From an uncultured Shinella sp. (GTDB taxonomy: Bacteria > Pseudomonadota > Alphaproteobacteria > Rhizobiales > Rhizobiaceae), in the NCBI GenBank assembly GCA_946481465.1, contig CAMLOC010000235.1:1-6214 (forward strand): a stretch of DNA of 6,214 nucleotides, in the 5' to 3' direction. Position numbers and translations under genes: made by a program. The notes below the pieces were generated by a model. That model had not been told where the DNA came from and searched no databases. It saw nothing but the letters and a program-made list of their open reading frames with translations. Positions within the stretch are counted from its first letter, which is position 1, and every line of letters begins with the position of its first letter. This document shows, piece after piece, positions 4,905 to 6,214 of this stretch.

Positions 4905-5681
4905 ATGATGCAGGCTCCCCGTAACACCTTCAAGCGCCGGCTTCTTGCCGGCGATACGCAGAGCGGGCTCTGGCTGTCCCTCTGCAGCCCGGTTTCCTCC
5001 GAGGCTTTGTCGCTTGTCGGCTTCGACTGGCTGCTGTTCGACACCGAGCATTCTCCGATCGATCTTGCCAGCGTCCAGCCTCTGTTGCAGGCGGCGGCTG
5101 TGGGCACGGCCCAGGCCGTCGTCCGCCCTGCCTGGAACGACAAGGTGCTGATCAAGCGTGTTCTCGATATGGGCGCACAGACGCTGCTCGTTCCCTTTGT
5201 CGAAACGCCGGAGGAGGCGGCGGCAGCCGTTGCCGCCACGCGCTACCCGCCCAAGGGGCTTCGCGGCGTCGCTGGCGCGACCCGGGCAAGCCGCTACGGC
5301 CTGACATCGGACTATTTTGCCGCCTCCGACGACGAGATCGCCGTACTCGTACAGATCGAAACCACCAATGCCCTTTTCAGGCTGGAGGAAATCGCCGCCG
5401 TGCCGGGTGTCGACGGCGTTTTCATCGGCCCCTCCGATCTCTCCGCTTCAATGGGCTTTCTCGGCCGCGCCGGAGCGCCAGAGGTCCAGGCCGTGCTTGA
5501 AGATGCGGCACGCCGCATCGTTGCCACCGGCAAGGCCCCGGGCATCCTCGCGACCAACGCCGCCGATGCCTCCCGCTACAGGCAGTGGGGCTACCGCTTC
5601 ATTGCCTGTGCGGTCGATCTCGGTCTACTAGTGAAGGCTGCTCAGGGTGTGCTCAACGACATGTCGAAGGTTGAGCGATGA
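4905..5681 (+). CDS. hpaI: 4-Hydroxy-2-oxoheptanedioate aldolase-like class II pyruvate aldolase (HpaI/HpcH family), 258 aa
   Basis: HpaI-type aldolases split 4-hydroxy-2-oxo-acids into pyruvate and an aldehyde (succinic semialdehyde in the homoprotocatechuate route) with Mg2+, Mn2+ or Co2+, in a TIM-barrel fold in the cytoplasm. Compared with E. coli HpaI, the key residues align: H49 (FDTEHSP, for His45), R74 (VVRPAWND, for Arg70), E152 (LVQIET, for Glu149) and D178 (FIGPSDLS, for Asp175). TRYPPKGLRG and GKAPGIL are also characteristic. Length is normal (E. coli 262 aa). The start is one of two adjacent ATGs (4905 or 4908), four bases after the hydratase stop with only a weak GAAG upstream, so translation is probably coupled. 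It replaces the channelling aldolase/dehydrogenase pair DmpG/DmpF that usually follows a XylG-type dehydrogenase. No clear terminator is seen after it. Many relatives are promiscuous, so the exact substrate is inferred. Confidence 0.9.
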   Translation: MMQAPRNTFKRRLLAGDTQSGLWLSLCSPVSSEALSLVGFDWLLFDTEHSPIDLASVQPLLQAAAVGTAQAVVRPAWNDKVLIKRVLDMGAQTLLVPFVETPEEAAAAVAATRYPPKGLRGVAGATRASRYGLTSDYFAASDDEIAVLVQIETTNALFRLEEIAAVPGVDGVFIGPSDLSASMGFLGRAGAPEVQAVLEDAARRIVATGKAPGILATNAADASRYRQWGYRFIACAVDLGLLVKAAQGVLNDMSKVER

Positions 5682-6104
5682 CGTCAGATTAATCCGGTCT
5701 GAGAGCCAGTCGGCCAATTGGCGGTCGAAGGACGCTGTTGCTGTGACAATCACCCAATGCACTATCGCGGCAAGGCCGGCACCAATGGTGTTTTCAGATA
5801 AGCCCGTTGTCAGCGAGTGAAGGTAGAGGTGATTGAGGGCGAGCCCTGCCGATAGCTACAGGCATCGTCGTCTCGGCCGTCTATCGGACTGGATGTATCC
5901 TTGGCGAGTTCCGCGATCTGTCTCATGTGGCGGGTTCGACGCCCGGATCAGGGAACCGGAAGGTAGTTCTACGTTGCAAGCACCGGTCGAGCCGCGGCCT
6001 GACCAGTGGACTGGGCAACAAGAAACCAGGATAGCGCAGTTGACGACTACGGCGCTACGCCTTTCCTCGCCGACTGGGGCGTCACGGGAAACCAGACGGC
6101 ACTC
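5682..6104. other. Intergenic stretch without a supportable gene
   Basis: I see no credible coding region, RNA gene or strong terminator here. A minus-strand frame is open over 5628-5855 and includes a hydrophobic run (GAGLAAIVHWVIVTATA), but it has no ATG, no ribosome site and runs into the aldolase. GCCAATTGGC at 5713-5722 is a perfect 10-bp palindrome with no U-tract. A plus-strand frame at 5833-6108 has Arg/Ser/Pro-rich shadow composition. The stretch may hold the unmarked end of the catabolic operon and remnants of lost genes. Confidence 0.5.
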
Positions 6105-6214
6105 TTAGAACAGTATCTTGCCGATGGAAAGCTCGCGAAGCGCGGTGGCGATCCTGGCAACAAGCGTCTCCTTCCCCGGTCCATGGTCGGGATAGCGGGT
6201 CATGTTGTCCCCGT
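6105..6214 (-). CDS. C-terminal end of an unidentified protein (partial, 5' end outside the window)
   Basis: The minus strand is open from the window edge to a TAA at 6107-6105, giving a C-terminus NMTRYPDHGPGKETLVARIA followed by TALRELSIGKILF. The KETLVARIATALREL part looks like an amphipathic helix and third codon positions are mostly G or C, which fits a gene end. I do not recognise the family. It would converge on the catabolic operon. Caution: the plus strand is also open here, from a GTG at 6006 to the window edge (GATPFLADWGVTGNQTALL and onwards), though that start has no ribosome site. The neighbouring sequence would decide. Confidence 0.35.
   Translation of the reverse strand, partial: GDNMTRYPDHGPGKETLVARIATALRELSIGKILF

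Noticed and set aside
4067..5239. A 390-codon minus-strand frame opposite the hydratase and aldolase
   Set aside because: It spans two well-supported plus-strand genes and the gap between them. Its composition follows from their codon bias.
5713..5722. GCCAATTGGC palindrome as a terminator of the catabolic operon
   Set aside because: The stem is short with no loop and there is no T-run after it, so it does not fit an intrinsic terminator.
5628..5855. Minus-strand open frame with a hydrophobic stretch (GAGLAAIVHWVIVTATA)
   Set aside because: No ATG, no ribosome site, and it ends inside the aldolase gene. It is probably chance, or at most an old remnant.
5928..5956. tRNA-like T-arm (GGGTTCGACGCCC)
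   Set aside because: The T-loop pattern fits, but the stem has a mismatch and no acceptor, D-arm or anticodon arm lies at tRNA spacing.
1..6214. CRISPR array, insertion sequence ends or integrase
   Set aside because: No regularly spaced repeats, no transposase or recombinase motifs and no long terminal inverted repeats were found on either strand.

Overview
The window looks like an accessory stretch of an alphaproteobacterial genome, probably Rhizobiales (Rhizobium, Agrobacterium, Ensifer or Shinella type). The reasons are high-GC coding, several small proteins of a rhizobial style, a periplasmic SNase-family nuclease ending in RRPWC, and a GTTC-N7-GTTC element of the kind LexA binds in Alphaproteobacteria. 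The taxon is an inference; no marker gene is present. Several genes are broken, so this is either a decaying or recombined region or a sequence with indel errors.

Layout. (1) 1-604, plus strand: a membrane-anchored N-terminal piece and a complete SNase core that lies in the -1 frame, most likely one frameshifted secreted thermonuclease. (2) 659-1736, minus strand: four small reading units (66 aa; a broken CxxC protein; 79 aa; 82 aa). The last two overlap by a TTGA stop/start. Upstream of this group, at 1808-1841, is a TTGACT-16-CATACT promoter with an SOS-box-like element over its -10. (3) 1984-2226, plus strand: an 80-aa hypothetical protein with a strong RBS, preceded by an operator-like 22-bp palindrome. 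(4) 2240-2568: the 3' half of an ABC exporter ATPase, frameshifted and cut off abruptly. (5) 2624-5681, plus strand: three tightly spaced aromatic meta-cleavage genes, namely a 2-hydroxymuconic semialdehyde dehydrogenase (XylG/DmpC type, frameshifted near residue 70), an HpaH-type 2-oxo-acid hydratase and an HpaI-type class II pyruvate aldolase. (6) 5682-6104: no convincing gene. (7) 6105-6214, minus strand: the C-terminal end of an unidentified protein that enters from outside the window.

How the genes work together. The three catabolic enzymes would oxidise a ring-cleavage semialdehyde, hydrate the resulting 2-oxo-alkenoate and split the 4-hydroxy-2-oxo-acid into pyruvate and an aldehyde. 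The ring-cleavage dioxygenase, tautomerase and decarboxylase needed between these steps are not in the window, and the operon begins directly beside the ABC remnant. It may therefore be a partial operon brought here by recombination. The dehydrogenase resembles catechol-pathway enzymes, whereas the hydratase and aldolase resemble homoprotocatechuate-pathway enzymes, so the true substrate is open. The small minus-strand genes are a separate unit that the promoter sequence suggests is DNA-damage inducible.
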